A DNA stretch of 64,000 nt from a marine gamma proteobacterium HTCC2080 (GTDB lineage Bacteria > Pseudomonadota > Gammaproteobacteria > Pseudomonadales > Halieaceae). Location of the stretch: the NCBI GenBank assembly GCA_000169115.1, contig AAVV01000003.1, positions 62,001 to 126,000 of the forward strand, given 5' to 3'. Position 1 is the first letter of the stretch. Each line of letters opens with the position of its first letter. The notes under the pieces were generated by a model. That model made no database searches. It was not told the DNA's origin and saw only the letters and a program-made list of their open reading frames with translations. Shown piece after piece: positions 46,064-55,335 of the stretch. A program made the translations under genes and the position numbers.

Positions 46064-47455
46064 ATGAACACAGCTGTAGAACTTAGCAATGTTACCGACT
46101 ATAAAGTCGCCGATATCAACCTAGCCGGCTGGGGCCGACGCGAGTTGGACATAGCAGAAAGTGAAATGCCTGCTCTAATCGCCCTGCGAGACCAATACCG
46201 CGACGAGCAACCTCTCGCCGGTGCAAAAATCTTGGGCTGTATCCATATGACCATTCAAACCGGTGTGCTCATCGACACATTGGTTGCACTCGGCGCCGAA
46301 GTTCGCTGGTCGTCGTGTAACATTTTCTCCACCCAAGACCACGCAGCTGCAGCGGTCGCAGCGTCTGGGGTACCGGTCTTTGCCTGGAAGGGTGAAACCG
46401 AAGAAGAATACGAATGGTGTATCGAGCAAACCATTCTCAAAGACGGTAAGCCTTGGGAAGCCAATATGATTCTCGACGACGGCGGTGACCTCACCGGTAT
46501 GTTGCACGAGAAGTATCCGGAAATGCTTGAACGCATTCACGGCATCACCGAGGAAACCACCACCGGCGTTCACCGTCTCTACGAAATGATTGCCAACGGT
46601 GAGCTGAAGGTTCCAGCCATTAACGTCAATGACTCGGTTACAAAGTCTAAGAATGACAACAAGTACGGCTGTCGCCACAGCTTGAATGACGCCATCAAGC
46701 GCGGTCTAGACCACTTGCTTGCAGGCAAGCGTGCCCTAGTGATTGGTTATGGTGACGTGGGCAAAGGGTCCGCATTGTCCCTGCGCCAGGAGGGCATGAT
46801 TGTCCGCATCACCGAAGTCGACCCTATCTGCGCCATGCAGGCCTGTATGGATGGTTATGAGGTGGTGTCCACATTTAAAGATGGTATCAACGACGGCACG
46901 CCAGAATGTATTAACACTGACTTGTTGAGCACAACCGATCTGCTGGTCACCTCAACAGGCAACTTCAACGTCTGTAATGCTGCAGTGCTGAAGGCCCTCA
47001 AGTGCGGCGCCGTGGTGTGCAACATTGGTCACTTTGACAACGAAATTGATACGGCCTACATGCGCGAGAACTGGGAGTGGGAAGAGGTTAAGCCCCAAGT
47101 GCACAAAATCTACCGCGATCGTGCCAGCAATGACCACCTGTTGCTACTGTCTGAGGGGCGCCTGGTGAACCTTGGTAACGCAACGGGTCACCCTTCACGC
47201 ATTATGGACGGTTCTTTTGCCAACCAAGTTTTGGCGCAAATCCATTTGTATGCCAAGCGCTTTGCTGATCTGCCTGCTGATGAGAAAACAGCCAATATCT
47301 CTGTCGAAGTGCTGCCTAAGCATCTTGACGAGCAAGTAGCGGCACTTATGGTGAAAGGGTTCGATGGCGTGATCACGCGTCTTACCGAAGAGCAGGCCGG
47401 CTACATCGGCGTCACGGTAGATGGCCCCTTCAAAACCGACAGCTACAAGTACTGA
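46064..47455 (+). CDS. ahcY: Adenosylhomocysteinase
   Basis: NAD-dependent hydrolysis of S-adenosylhomocysteine to adenosine and homocysteine, removing the product inhibitor of methyltransferases. The 463-residue protein has [21 protein letters not shown] at its N-terminus, the NAD motif [18 protein letters not shown] and the C-terminal [10 protein letters not shown] with the essential Lys and Tyr. Only 21 bp separates it from metK, too short for a riboswitch, so control must come from the operon promoter. Confidence 0.97.
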   Translation: MNTAVELSNVTDYKVADINLAGWGRRELDIAESEMPALIALRDQYRDEQPLAGAKILGCIHMTIQTGVLIDTLVALGAEVRWSSCNIFSTQDHAAAAVAASGVPVFAWKGETEEEYEWCIEQTILKDGKPWEANMILDDGGDLTGMLHEKYPEMLERIHGITEETTTGVHRLYEMIANGELKVPAINVNDSVTKSKNDNKYGCRHSLNDAIKRGLDHLLAGKRALVIGYGDVGKGSALSLRQEGMIVRITEVDPICAMQACMDGYEVVSTFKDGINDGTPECINTDLLSTTDLLVTSTGNFNVCNAAVLKALKCGAVVCNIGHFDNEIDTAYMRENWEWEEVKPQVHKIYRDRASNDHLLLLSEGRLVNLGNATGHPSRIMDGSFANQVLAQIHLYAKRFADLPADEKTANISVEVLPKHLDEQVAALMVKGFDGVITRLTEEQAGYIGVTVDGPFKTDSYKY

Positions 47456-47465
47456 GGACTCGACG

Positions 47466-48359
47466 ATGGCCACGGAAGGCAGTTGTAGCCTTGAGTTTTT
47501 CCCGCCCAAAACAATCCCTGGGCGGGAAAAGCTCCTTAACGAAACCCTGCCAGCATTGGCAGACCTCGATCCAGAGTACTGCTCGATTACTTATGGAGCT
47601 GGCGGGTCTACCCGCGACACCACGGTGGCTACGGTTTCGGCGGTCGCTGAAGCGGGCCAAGACGTGGCCCCACACCTGAGCTTCGGAACCGATAACCGGG
47701 AGACACTAAAGAATCTGCTTGAACAGTATCAACAGCAGGGCGTGCAACGCTTAGTTGCGCTTCGAGGCGATGCACCCGCAGGCAATGCGTCCCAGAATAG
47801 CTCCTGCATCTATGCTAGCGAACTCGTGTCCTTCATCAGAGAAACCACCGGTGATCACTTCAATATTAAAGTAGCCGCTTATCCCGAGATCCATCCCGAA
47901 GCGGTCAGCTACGGTCACGATATTCACTTTCTCAAGGCGAAATTAGATGCTGGCGCTAATGCCGCGGTCACTCAGTATTTCTTCAATGTAGAGTCCTATT
48001 TTTATTTTATGGATCGCTGCGCGGCAGCAGGTATCACACAGCCGATTCACCCCGGCATCATGCCGATAACTAACTTTGCCAACCTTATGCGGTTTTCCAC
48101 AGCCTGCGGCGCAGAAATCCCACGATGGATTCGCCAGCGCATGTCCGATTTTTCCGACGACCCTGACAGTGCTCACAAATTTGGCATTGAGGTGGTTTCA
48201 CAACTCTGTTCAACGCTGATTGACAGCGGCGCACCTCCCATCCATTTTTACACTATGAATCAGGCTGAACCCATGCGTACCATTGCGCGCAACATTGGTC
48301 TGTTGAAGGGCGGAAACAACGATGCGGGAGATCAGGCTCTACACCAAGCAGTCGCTTGA
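47466..48359 (+). CDS. metF: 5,10-methylenetetrahydrofolate reductase
   Basis: FAD enzyme that makes 5-methyl-THF for methionine synthesis. The 297-residue protein has the substrate-barrel start SLEFFPPKT, the Gly-rich SITYGAGGSTRD and VALRGDAP motifs, and KVAAYPEIHPEA. ATG at 47466 lies ten bases past the ahcY stop. It completes the methyl cycle with metK and ahcY. The last 38 bases overlap the start of rsmE in another frame. Confidence 0.95.
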   Translation: MATEGSCSLEFFPPKTIPGREKLLNETLPALADLDPEYCSITYGAGGSTRDTTVATVSAVAEAGQDVAPHLSFGTDNRETLKNLLEQYQQQGVQRLVALRGDAPAGNASQNSSCIYASELVSFIRETTGDHFNIKVAAYPEIHPEAVSYGHDIHFLKAKLDAGANAAVTQYFFNVESYFYFMDRCAAAGITQPIHPGIMPITNFANLMRFSTACGAEIPRWIRQRMSDFSDDPDSAHKFGIEVVSQLCSTLIDSGAPPIHFYTMNQAEPMRTIARNIGLLKGGNNDAGDQALHQAVA

Positions 48360-49053
48360 GAGTGGAAATAAAGTTGAGCTCGAAGCCGAGGTAGCCCACC
48401 ATTTGGTCAAGGTGTTACGTGCTCGTGTCGGCGATAACATCACGCTGTTTACCGGAACAGGTCTTGATTGGCAGTGTTGCGTCAGCGAGGTACATAAGCG
48501 CTCGGTGACATTATCCGTCGGAGGAGCATCAAACCCGAATACGGAATCACCACTTAAAACCCATTTGGGTCTGTGCCTCAGCAAAGGAGATCGCTTTGAC
48601 TGGGCGATCCAGAAAGCCACCGAAGCCGGCGTGGCCACTATCACACCGCTATACAGCGATCGAGTCGACGTTAAACTTCCCGCCGACCGCATTCCAAAAC
48701 GCATCGCACATTGGCAACAAATAGTCCGAAGTGCCTGTGAACAATGTGGCCGGGCCATCGTTCCCCAGATATTCGATCCAACTCCACTCTCGAATTGGGC
48801 CCAAGAACAAGTCAGTGAAGCCAAGCTATTCCTGCATCACCGCGAGTCAGCAATGCTGCCCGTAACTCGGCCCACCTCCATCGCTCTACTGGTGGGTCCT
48901 GAGGGCGGACTCTCTGAGACTGACAGAGGCTATGCGAGCGACGCTGGGTTTATTGGCGTCAAATTAGGCCCCAGAGTATTACGAACTGAAACTGCACCCC
49001 TGGTTGCCCTGTCAATTCTAGGAGCCCGTTGGGGGGATATGGGTCAGTCTTGA
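48322..49053 (+). CDS. rsmE: 16S rRNA m3U1498 methyltransferase RsmE
   Basis: SPOUT-class methyltransferase of 243 residues modifying U1498 of 16S rRNA. The PUA-like N-terminus has HHLVKVLRARVGD; the knot shows LLVGPEGGLSETDRG and KLGPRVLRTETAPL, where SAM binds. It begins inside the end of metF (38-base overlap) and so is likely translated from the same mRNA. It is convergent with the esterase gene, overlapping by ten bases. Confidence 0.94.
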   Translation: MREIRLYTKQSLESGNKVELEAEVAHHLVKVLRARVGDNITLFTGTGLDWQCCVSEVHKRSVTLSVGGASNPNTESPLKTHLGLCLSKGDRFDWAIQKATEAGVATITPLYSDRVDVKLPADRIPKRIAHWQQIVRSACEQCGRAIVPQIFDPTPLSNWAQEQVSEAKLFLHHRESAMLPVTRPTSIALLVGPEGGLSETDRGYASDAGFIGVKLGPRVLRTETAPLVALSILGARWGDMGQS

Positions 49054-50294
49054 GACCGTCTTGCACACCAGTCGGCATAAGCCCATTCCAGCCACCACGC
49101 CGCCGCGTTTAAATAGTGCGAGGTGCGCGGGGAGTGAACCGTTTCAAATGCGTGCTGAGCGCCCTTCAGCTCAGCATAAACTAAAGAAGTTGAGCTCACC
49201 GCTGACAGTTCTGCAACAAAGCGTCGCGCCTCCTCCACCCAAACCAAGGTGTCGTGGCTACCATGGATGATAAATAAGGGCGGTACCTCACCATCAACCC
49301 AGCATTCCGGGGATGCAAGATCAAAAGCTTCCGGATCGTCCTGAGGCGTACTTTTCATTACCCTCTTCATCACGTAATCGTCAATTCCGGTGCCTTGCCG
49401 GATGCCTGCGCGATTACAAAAGTCATATACGCCGTACAGCGGCATCGCAGCTTGGACTCGAGTATCCGCAGCCTCAAAGCCCGGCTGCCAAGGTGCATAG
49501 TTGCCCGACATAGCCGTCAAGGCTGTTAAATGTCCCCCGGCAGAGCCGCCCGTTACCGAGATGAATTCGGGGTTTCCGCCCCACTCGTGAATATTTTGAC
49601 GAATCCAGACAATCGCTTTTTTTACATCAATAATATGGTCTGGAAACGTGGCACGAGGTGACAATCGGTAATTAATCGCCACCACCACCCAACCCAAAGA
49701 TGCCATGTGGTGCATGAGCGGTAACGCCTGCTCTTCTTTCTTGCCAACCAACCATGCACCACCGTGAATTTGCAGCAACACTGGCCGATTAGACCCCGGG
49801 CGAACGGGCGTGAATATATCCAATTTGTTGCGCTTGCCCGCCTCGCCGTAAGCAATGTTTCTCTCTCTACGAACACCGTGGCGTGCAAAGCTGATGGGAT
49901 GTAACCAATCTTTGGCCGTTATCTGATGGCTGAGACGATAGCGCCGCTCAAGGGGAATGATGTCCTCAAAGTTTGAGGGGAGCCCAACCTGTAAAGCGCG
50001 CTCCAATTGACCTCCGGTCTCGAAATGCCGCTTCAACAAAACCAGCGTACCCAAGCCTGAGAGCAGCAATACACCCAGACCCACGCGCACCAGCGCGTCG
50101 TTGGGGTCAAGAAACCCCACGCCGATCGCCAGCATAAAGAAGTGCATTATGAGGCCCCATGCTGCCAGTTCATTGGTGGCGGTGGAAACCAAAAACCAAA
50201 CCGGTACCCACCAACCAAGGGCTCGACCGGGAATCAGCGCGGTCAGCGTGGCTATTCCCATCAGCAATGTAAGTACCCAATAAAACGTAGCCAT
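49044..50294 (-). CDS. Membrane-anchored alpha/beta hydrolase (HSL-type esterase)
   Basis: A 416-residue protein with three N-terminal hydrophobic helices (about residues 2-22, 28-44 and 47-84) and a C-terminal alpha/beta hydrolase. The oxyanion motif HGGAW, the nucleophile in VTGGSAGGHL, the Asp-bearing IHGSHDTLVW and the His of AQHAFE are as in hormone-sensitive-lipase-type esterases. The start has a membrane-embedded appearance (LLMGIATLTALIPG). The substrate is unknown; a lipid ester near the membrane is possible. It is transcribed alone, convergent to rsmE and divergent from gshB. Confidence 0.85.
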   Translation of the reverse strand: MATFYWVLTLLMGIATLTALIPGRALGWWVPVWFLVSTATNELAAWGLIMHFFMLAIGVGFLDPNDALVRVGLGVLLLSGLGTLVLLKRHFETGGQLERALQVGLPSNFEDIIPLERRYRLSHQITAKDWLHPISFARHGVRRERNIAYGEAGKRNKLDIFTPVRPGSNRPVLLQIHGGAWLVGKKEEQALPLMHHMASLGWVVVAINYRLSPRATFPDHIIDVKKAIVWIRQNIHEWGGNPEFISVTGGSAGGHLTALTAMSGNYAPWQPGFEAADTRVQAAMPLYGVYDFCNRAGIRQGTGIDDYVMKRVMKSTPQDDPEAFDLASPECWVDGEVPPLFIIHGSHDTLVWVEEARRFVAELSAVSSTSLVYAELKGAQHAFETVHSPRTSHYLNAAAWWLEWAYADWCARRSQD

Positions 50295-50372
50295 AAGTTA
50301 CTTATTCCATTTTAGTTGCATGGCAGGGCATCGAGCCGTAACGTAACGGCACTTTATTACCGGGGCCCCAGC

Positions 50373-51332
50373 ATGAGTCGCGATATCGGTGTGGTCATGG
50401 ACCCCATCAGCACCATCAATTATAAGAAGGATACCTCTCTAGCGTTGCTGTGGGCAGCGCGGGACCGAGGGTGGCGCCTATGGTACATGGAACAAAGCGA
50501 TCTTTACTTAAATGCAGGTCAGGCTCGGGCTCGTATGCGACCCCTTGAGGTACGTGAAACTGCTGATGATTTTTATACCCTTGGCACCCCAGAAGACAAA
50601 GATCTGGCAGACCTCGACGCCATATTAATGCGCAAAGATCCGCCTTTCGATATGGAGTTTGTGTATACCACCCATTTACTGGAAAACGCTGAGCGGCGCG
50701 GCACGCTCATTGTCAACCGTTGCGCAAGCCTGCGGGACTGCAATGAAAAGCTTTATGCAACAGAGTTTCCTCAGTGTTGCCCCACACTCATCGTCAGTCG
50801 AGACCCCTTGCAGCTACGCGCATTTCACCAACAACATGGGGACGTCGTCTTTAAGCCTCTGGATGGCATGGGTGGGAGTTCTATTTTTCGTGTTCGTGAA
50901 GGCGACCCCAATCTCAGCGTCATTTTGGAAACCCTGACCCAAAATGGCCAACAAACCATCATGGGGCAGGTTTATCTTCCAGATATCATCAACGGCGATA
51001 AACGAATTCTTATGGTTGATGGTGAGCCCATACCCTACGCCCTAGCTCGAGTTCCCCTTGCCGGAGAGACCCGTGGCAATTTAGCGGCAGGGGGTTCTGG
51101 GCGCGTTCAAGCCCTGACCGATCGCGATCGCTGGATTGCAGAGCAAGTGGGACCAGACCTTCGTAGCCGCGGGCTATTATTTGTTGGCCTGGACGTCATT
51201 GGGGAGCACCTTACTGAGATCAATGTCACCAGCCCAACGTGCCTGCGAGAAATAGAAGCCGAGGCGTCTCCCAATATTGCAGCAAAGCTCATGACCTGCA
51301 TCGAATCAGAGTGGTTACGCATTGGCCGCTGA
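50373..51332 (+). CDS. gshB: Glutathione synthetase
   Basis: ATP-grasp ligase of 319 residues adding glycine to gamma-glutamylcysteine. The start SRDIGVVMDPISTINYKKD, the ATP region VFKPLDGMGGSSIFRV and the magnesium site LDVIGEHLTEINVTSPT are all standard. I used the ATG at 50373; an upstream frame from 50316 has no family support. The gene overlaps the TonB-like gene by 11 bases, in the order gshB-tonB3-yqgE-ruvX. Confidence 0.96.
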   Translation: MSRDIGVVMDPISTINYKKDTSLALLWAARDRGWRLWYMEQSDLYLNAGQARARMRPLEVRETADDFYTLGTPEDKDLADLDAILMRKDPPFDMEFVYTTHLLENAERRGTLIVNRCASLRDCNEKLYATEFPQCCPTLIVSRDPLQLRAFHQQHGDVVFKPLDGMGGSSIFRVREGDPNLSVILETLTQNGQQTIMGQVYLPDIINGDKRILMVDGEPIPYALARVPLAGETRGNLAAGGSGRVQALTDRDRWIAEQVGPDLRSRGLLFVGLDVIGEHLTEINVTSPTCLREIEAEASPNIAAKLMTCIESEWLRIGR

Positions 51333-52077
51333 TCGGCTGCTATCGGCTTCCGCCCAGTTGAATGAGCCTATCGCACCAGCCCTGGTAGCGGCATCCGCCA
51401 TTCATGCAATGCTCATCTTGGCCATTGGCTTTGGTTTCACTTGGCCCGGATTTGAAACGCAGAGTATTGCCGTGACCGTGCTTTTAACCCCCTCCAACCA
51501 AGCACCAATTGAAGCTCAGCACGTAGCGGCGCAGGATCAGCTGGGTACTACGGATGCACCAGAGCCCGCAGCGGCTCAATTCCAAATGCAAACAACAATG
51601 ACCATTTCTCGAGAACTGGACGGCGCCGACGGCGAGTTAGCTCCAGAGGAAGTGACCCCCGATGCCATCGATCGTCAACTCAAGGATCTAAAGCAAGCAC
51701 TTTCATCGATATCTGATCAGAACGTGCAAACCAATAACCGCATAGGCTCCGTAGCAGCGCGCAGATCACTCGATGCAGAATACCTATCTCGATGGCGTGC
51801 CCGCGTAGAGCAAATCGGCAACGTGCTTTATCGAGGCCGACCATTAAGTGCGAACGGTGATGTCCGCCTCATGGTAACCGTTGCCGCCAACGGAAATCTT
51901 GAGCGTATTCGTGTACTCGAATCCAGCGGGGATACTCGGCTCGACCGAGCAGCTCAAGATACCGTCGTGTTAGCCGCCCCTTTCCCTCCCTTTTCTGAAG
52001 CACTGGCAAAACGAACGCGCCGGCTGGATATTGTGCGAACCTGGCAATTCCGCTCCCAACCAGCAGAGAAGCCATAA
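51322..52077 (+). CDS. TonB-family protein (TonB3-like)
   Basis: A 251-residue TonB-type protein. A membrane helix (ALVAASAIHAMLILAIGFGF) near residue 20 is followed by an acidic/Gln-rich spacer and the C-terminal TonB fold (DVRLMVTVAANGNLERIRVL, then TRRLDIVRTWQFR). No exbB or exbD is adjacent. In Pseudomonas aeruginosa the gene in this place is tonB3, which is needed for twitching motility; here too pilT/pilU follow, so a similar envelope role is possible. The TTG at 51322 overlaps gshB; a TTG at 51358 is an alternative. Confidence 0.82.
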   Translation: MAADRLLSASAQLNEPIAPALVAASAIHAMLILAIGFGFTWPGFETQSIAVTVLLTPSNQAPIEAQHVAAQDQLGTTDAPEPAAAQFQMQTTMTISRELDGADGELAPEEVTPDAIDRQLKDLKQALSSISDQNVQTNNRIGSVAARRSLDAEYLSRWRARVEQIGNVLYRGRPLSANGDVRLMVTVAANGNLERIRVLESSGDTRLDRAAQDTVVLAAPFPPFSEALAKRTRRLDIVRTWQFRSQPAEKP

Positions 52078-52102
52078 CACCAATGGGCTCGCGGAATGAA
52101 TC

Positions 52103-52675
52103 ATGTCTCTGATTCCAAAACACGCTAATTCACTGAAAGACCACTTTCTGATGGCAACCCCTGCGCTATCAGGCGGGTTCTTTGCAAAATCCCTGACGTA
52201 TATTTGTGAACACAACGCTCTGGGTGCCATGGGTATTGTGATAAATCAGCCTCTAGGCATTCCCCTTGCCGAAATTTTCGAACAGCTCGATCTAGAAGCT
52301 GGGCGCAGTAACGTCGAACAGACCGTGCTCGCAGGGGGCCCCGTTCAGATTGAACACGGTTTTTTGCTTCACGACGAAGCAGGCTCTTGGGAATCGACGT
52401 TACAAACAGGGCCGGGAACTTGGCTAACAACCTCAAAAGATATTCTGGAGGGCATGGCCAATGGAGACGTGAAAGGCAACGTTTTAATGGCCCTGGGTTA
52501 TGCCGGCTGGTCCGCCGGACAGCTCGAGGATGAACTGGCTGACAATGCCTGGCTAACAGTGGCAGCTAATCATGAAATACTGTTCGCAACTCCTTACGAA
52601 AAACGGTTGCAGGCCGCTGGACGTTTGTTGGGTATCGATATTCATCTAATGTCAGACGCTGCGGGGCATTCATGA
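52103..52675 (+). CDS. yqgE: YqgE/AlgH family protein (UPF0301)
   Basis: A 190-residue protein of the YqgE/AlgH family, whose biochemical role is not settled. It has the characteristic start LKDHFLMATPALSGGFFAKS, GAMGIVINQPLGI, VLAGGPV and the later MALGYAGWSAGQLEDEL. It overlaps ruvX by four bases (ATGA), a pair conserved in Proteobacteria. Confidence 0.94.
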   Translation: MSLIPKHANSLKDHFLMATPALSGGFFAKSLTYICEHNALGAMGIVINQPLGIPLAEIFEQLDLEAGRSNVEQTVLAGGPVQIEHGFLLHDEAGSWESTLQTGPGTWLTTSKDILEGMANGDVKGNVLMALGYAGWSAGQLEDELADNAWLTVAANHEILFATPYEKRLQAAGRLLGIDIHLMSDAAGHS

Positions 52676-53094
52676 GCCGATCTACAGGAAGAGTTATGGC
52701 CTTCGATTGGGGCCTAAAACGCATTGGCGTTGCCGTTGGGAACACCCTGCTCGCCACCTGTGAGCCGCTATGCGTCCTCAACGCCCGAGATGGCGTTCCC
52801 AATTGGGCGGCTATCGCCGAACTGTTTAAAGAATGGCAACCCGAACAGCTAGTTGTGGGTGACCCTCTCAACATGGACGATTCCGTTGCAGAAATCACGC
52901 GACGTGCTAGGCGCTTCAGCCGTCAATTAGAAGGGCGTTTCAATCTTCCCGTCTCGCTCACAGACGAACGCTTAACGTCGCGAGAAGCAAGAATTCAGCT
53001 GGAAGAACAGGGGCTCCCCTACCACGGCGCAGTGGACGCCCATGCAGCGCAGCTCATTTTACAAAGCTGGCTGGCAGAACAAGCTGAACGCTAA
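52672..53094 (+). CDS. ruvX: Holliday junction resolvase-like protein RuvX (YqgF)
   Basis: A 140-residue RNase H-fold nuclease, thought to act in pre-16S rRNA end processing. The acidic residues appear in VMAFDWGLKRIGVAVG, the Gly-rich VVGDPLNMDDS and VSLTDERLTSREA, and the final Asp in AVDAHAAQLIL. It overlaps yqgE upstream and is convergent with pilU, overlapping its end by four bases. Confidence 0.94.
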   Translation: MSRSTGRVMAFDWGLKRIGVAVGNTLLATCEPLCVLNARDGVPNWAAIAELFKEWQPEQLVVGDPLNMDDSVAEITRRARRFSRQLEGRFNLPVSLTDERLTSREARIQLEEQGLPYHGAVDAHAAQLILQSWLAEQAER

Positions 53095-54206
53095 CTCCGC
53101 GTATCCCGCTCAATCTCGTAATCAACCTCACTGAGAAAGCCATCAGAGCCACGCTCATCGAGCTTAATATTTAGACGAACATCATTTGCTGAATCTGCAT
53201 GTCGAATGGCTTCTTCCTTGGAGATCTCGCCAGCTTGAAACGCTTTGAATAAGGATTGATCAAAGGTTTGCATTCCCTGCTCGGTCGAGCGCGCCATGAG
53301 GTCCTTGATCAGGTGAACCTCGCCTTTGCGAATATGATCTTGCACCAGGGCGCTTGCCAATAAAACCTCAACAATAGGAACACGCCCTTTTCCGTCCTGA
53401 CGCGGCAGTAACTGTTGAGCAACCATCGCCCTTAAATTGAGCGACAGATCCATCCAAACCTGATTATGTTGCTCCGGGGGGAAAAAGCTCTGTATGCGGT
53501 CAAGTGCCTGGTTTGCGTTGTTAGCATGCAAGGTGCAAAGACACAGATGCCCAGTCTCAGCGAAGGCCAACGCTGCCTCCATCGTTCGAGCTGTTCGAAT
53601 CTCTCCAATCATGATCACATCTGGAGCCTGCCGCAATGTATTGGTCAACGCCACCTCATAAGACTCGGTATCTAAGCCCACCTCTCGCTGCGTAACCAAA
53701 CACCCTTTATGCTGATGCAGATATTCAATAGGGTCCTCAACGGTCACGATGTGCCCGTGACTGTGTGTATTTCTATGGTCCAGCATTGCCGCTAACGAAG
53801 TCGATTTTCCGGTTCCCGTACCACCCACAAAAATAACCAGACCGCGTTTGAGCATTGCCAACTGAGAAATAATCTCGGGTAACCCAAGGTCAGAGAAGCT
53901 TGGGATTTCAGAACTTATCCTACGCAGCACCAAACCGGGCAAACCGCGCTGAACAAAGGCGCTCGCTCTAAAGCGACCATATTCCGGGTGGGTAATGGCG
54001 TAATTGGCTTCGTGATGGATTGCAAAACTACTGCGCTGTGCCGGACTCATTGTCGACATAAGTAAGTCACGCACTTGCTCTTCAGACTGAAGGCGTTTGT
54101 TGATTTGCACAAAATTGCCATCAACTTTAATGGTGATAGGTGCATCTACTAAAACAAAGCCATCGGAAGCTCTCTGCTCGACTATCACCTTGAGAATATC
54201 TTCCAT
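53091..54206 (-). CDS. pilU: Type IV pilus retraction ATPase PilU
   Basis: A 371-residue PilT-type secretion ATPase. Walker A is FVGGTGTGKSTSL, the Walker B region is VIMIGEIRTARTMEAALAF, and the His box is ETGHLCLCTLHANNANQ. PilU assists PilT in pilus retraction. It is distinguished from PilT by its tail ending in DYEIERDTRS and by its place 35 bp downstream of pilT. No pilus structural genes are in the window. Confidence 0.93.
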   Translation of the reverse strand: MEDILKVIVEQRASDGFVLVDAPITIKVDGNFVQINKRLQSEEQVRDLLMSTMSPAQRSSFAIHHEANYAITHPEYGRFRASAFVQRGLPGLVLRRISSEIPSFSDLGLPEIISQLAMLKRGLVIFVGGTGTGKSTSLAAMLDHRNTHSHGHIVTVEDPIEYLHQHKGCLVTQREVGLDTESYEVALTNTLRQAPDVIMIGEIRTARTMEAALAFAETGHLCLCTLHANNANQALDRIQSFFPPEQHNQVWMDLSLNLRAMVAQQLLPRQDGKGRVPIVEVLLASALVQDHIRKGEVHLIKDLMARSTEQGMQTFDQSLFKAFQAGEISKEEAIRHADSANDVRLNIKLDERGSDGFLSEVDYEIERDTRS

Positions 54207-54241
54207 GCTTGCGTACTACTCCAAAGTTCGTTGGCACCAGC

Positions 54242-55279
54242 CTACACAATTAGATCAGGCTGGCGAGCCTTCTCCCGTGCCACGCTAAGGTTAACAACTT
54301 TCTTGTCAACCAGATTTTGTAAAGCCCAATCCATTGTCTGCATGCCATGAGACTGTCCCGCCTGTATGGCCGAGTACATTTGCGCTACTTTATCCTCGCG
54401 GATCAAATTTCGGATAGCTGCAGTACCGCGCATAATCTCGTGGGCGGCTACGCGCCCGCCGCCCTTTCGCTTTAATAAAATTTGTGACACGACAGCTTGC
54501 AGCGATTCGGCCAACATAGAGCGCACGACAGCTTTCTCAGCCGAGGGAAAAACATCGATGATTCGATCTACGGTTTTAGCAGCAGAGGTCGTATGCAGAG
54601 TGCCCAGTACCAAATGGCCCGTCTCCGCCGCTGTCAGGGCAAGACGAATAGTCTCGAGGTCACGCATCTCACCCACCAAAATAATATCAGGATCCTCACG
54701 TAACGCCGATCGCAACGCCTCGGAGAAGCCCAGTGTGTCACGATGAACCTCACGTTGATTAACGAGGCACCGTTTTGACTCGTGCACAAATTCGATCGGG
54801 TCTTCAATCGTTAAAATATGATCGTATCGGTTGTCATTAATAAAATCGACCATAGCCGCTAATGTGGTCGACTTGCCGGAACCTGTTGGCCCTGTCACTA
54901 AAACGAGGCCCCTGGGAAGAAGCGCAATCTCCTTAAAAACCTCTCCTAGGCCTAGCTCCCCCATCGAGGCTACTTTAGTCGGCACCGTTCTAAAGACCGC
55001 CGCTGCGCCACGGTTATGGTTAAACGCATTGACTCTGAATCGCCCGACACCGGGCACCTCAAAGGAAAAGTCTGTCTCTAGAAACTCTTCAAAGTCTTTA
55101 CGCTGCCGGTCGTTCATAATGTCATACACAAGATCATGGACTTGGGTATGCTCTAAGGGCGGTATGTTAATGCGTCGAACATCACCATCGACACGTATCA
55201 TAGGGGGCAGACCCGAGGATAAGTGCAAATCAGAAGCCCCTTGCTTGGCACTGAATGCTAACAACTCCGTAATATCCAT
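54242..55279 (-). CDS. pilT: Type IV pilus retraction ATPase PilT
   Basis: A 345-residue motor that depolymerises type IV pili for twitching and DNA uptake. It has Walker A VTGPTGSGKSTTLAA, Walker B DIILVGEMRDLETIRLAL, the His box ETGHLVLGTLHTTSAAKTVD and the C-terminal retraction motif AIRNLIREDKV. ATG at 55277-55279 has AGGAG upstream; a frame running to 55540 lacks family support and overlaps yggS on the other strand. yggS is divergent. Confidence 0.96.
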   Translation of the reverse strand: MDITELLAFSAKQGASDLHLSSGLPPMIRVDGDVRRINIPPLEHTQVHDLVYDIMNDRQRKDFEEFLETDFSFEVPGVGRFRVNAFNHNRGAAAVFRTVPTKVASMGELGLGEVFKEIALLPRGLVLVTGPTGSGKSTTLAAMVDFINDNRYDHILTIEDPIEFVHESKRCLVNQREVHRDTLGFSEALRSALREDPDIILVGEMRDLETIRLALTAAETGHLVLGTLHTTSAAKTVDRIIDVFPSAEKAVVRSMLAESLQAVVSQILLKRKGGGRVAAHEIMRGTAAIRNLIREDKVAQMYSAIQAGQSHGMQTMDWALQNLVDKKVVNLSVAREKARQPDLIV

Positions 55280-55335
55280 GAACTGACTCCTAAGACATAA
55301 GCCTTTCAATAAACTAACCGCGCTATGATGGCAGT

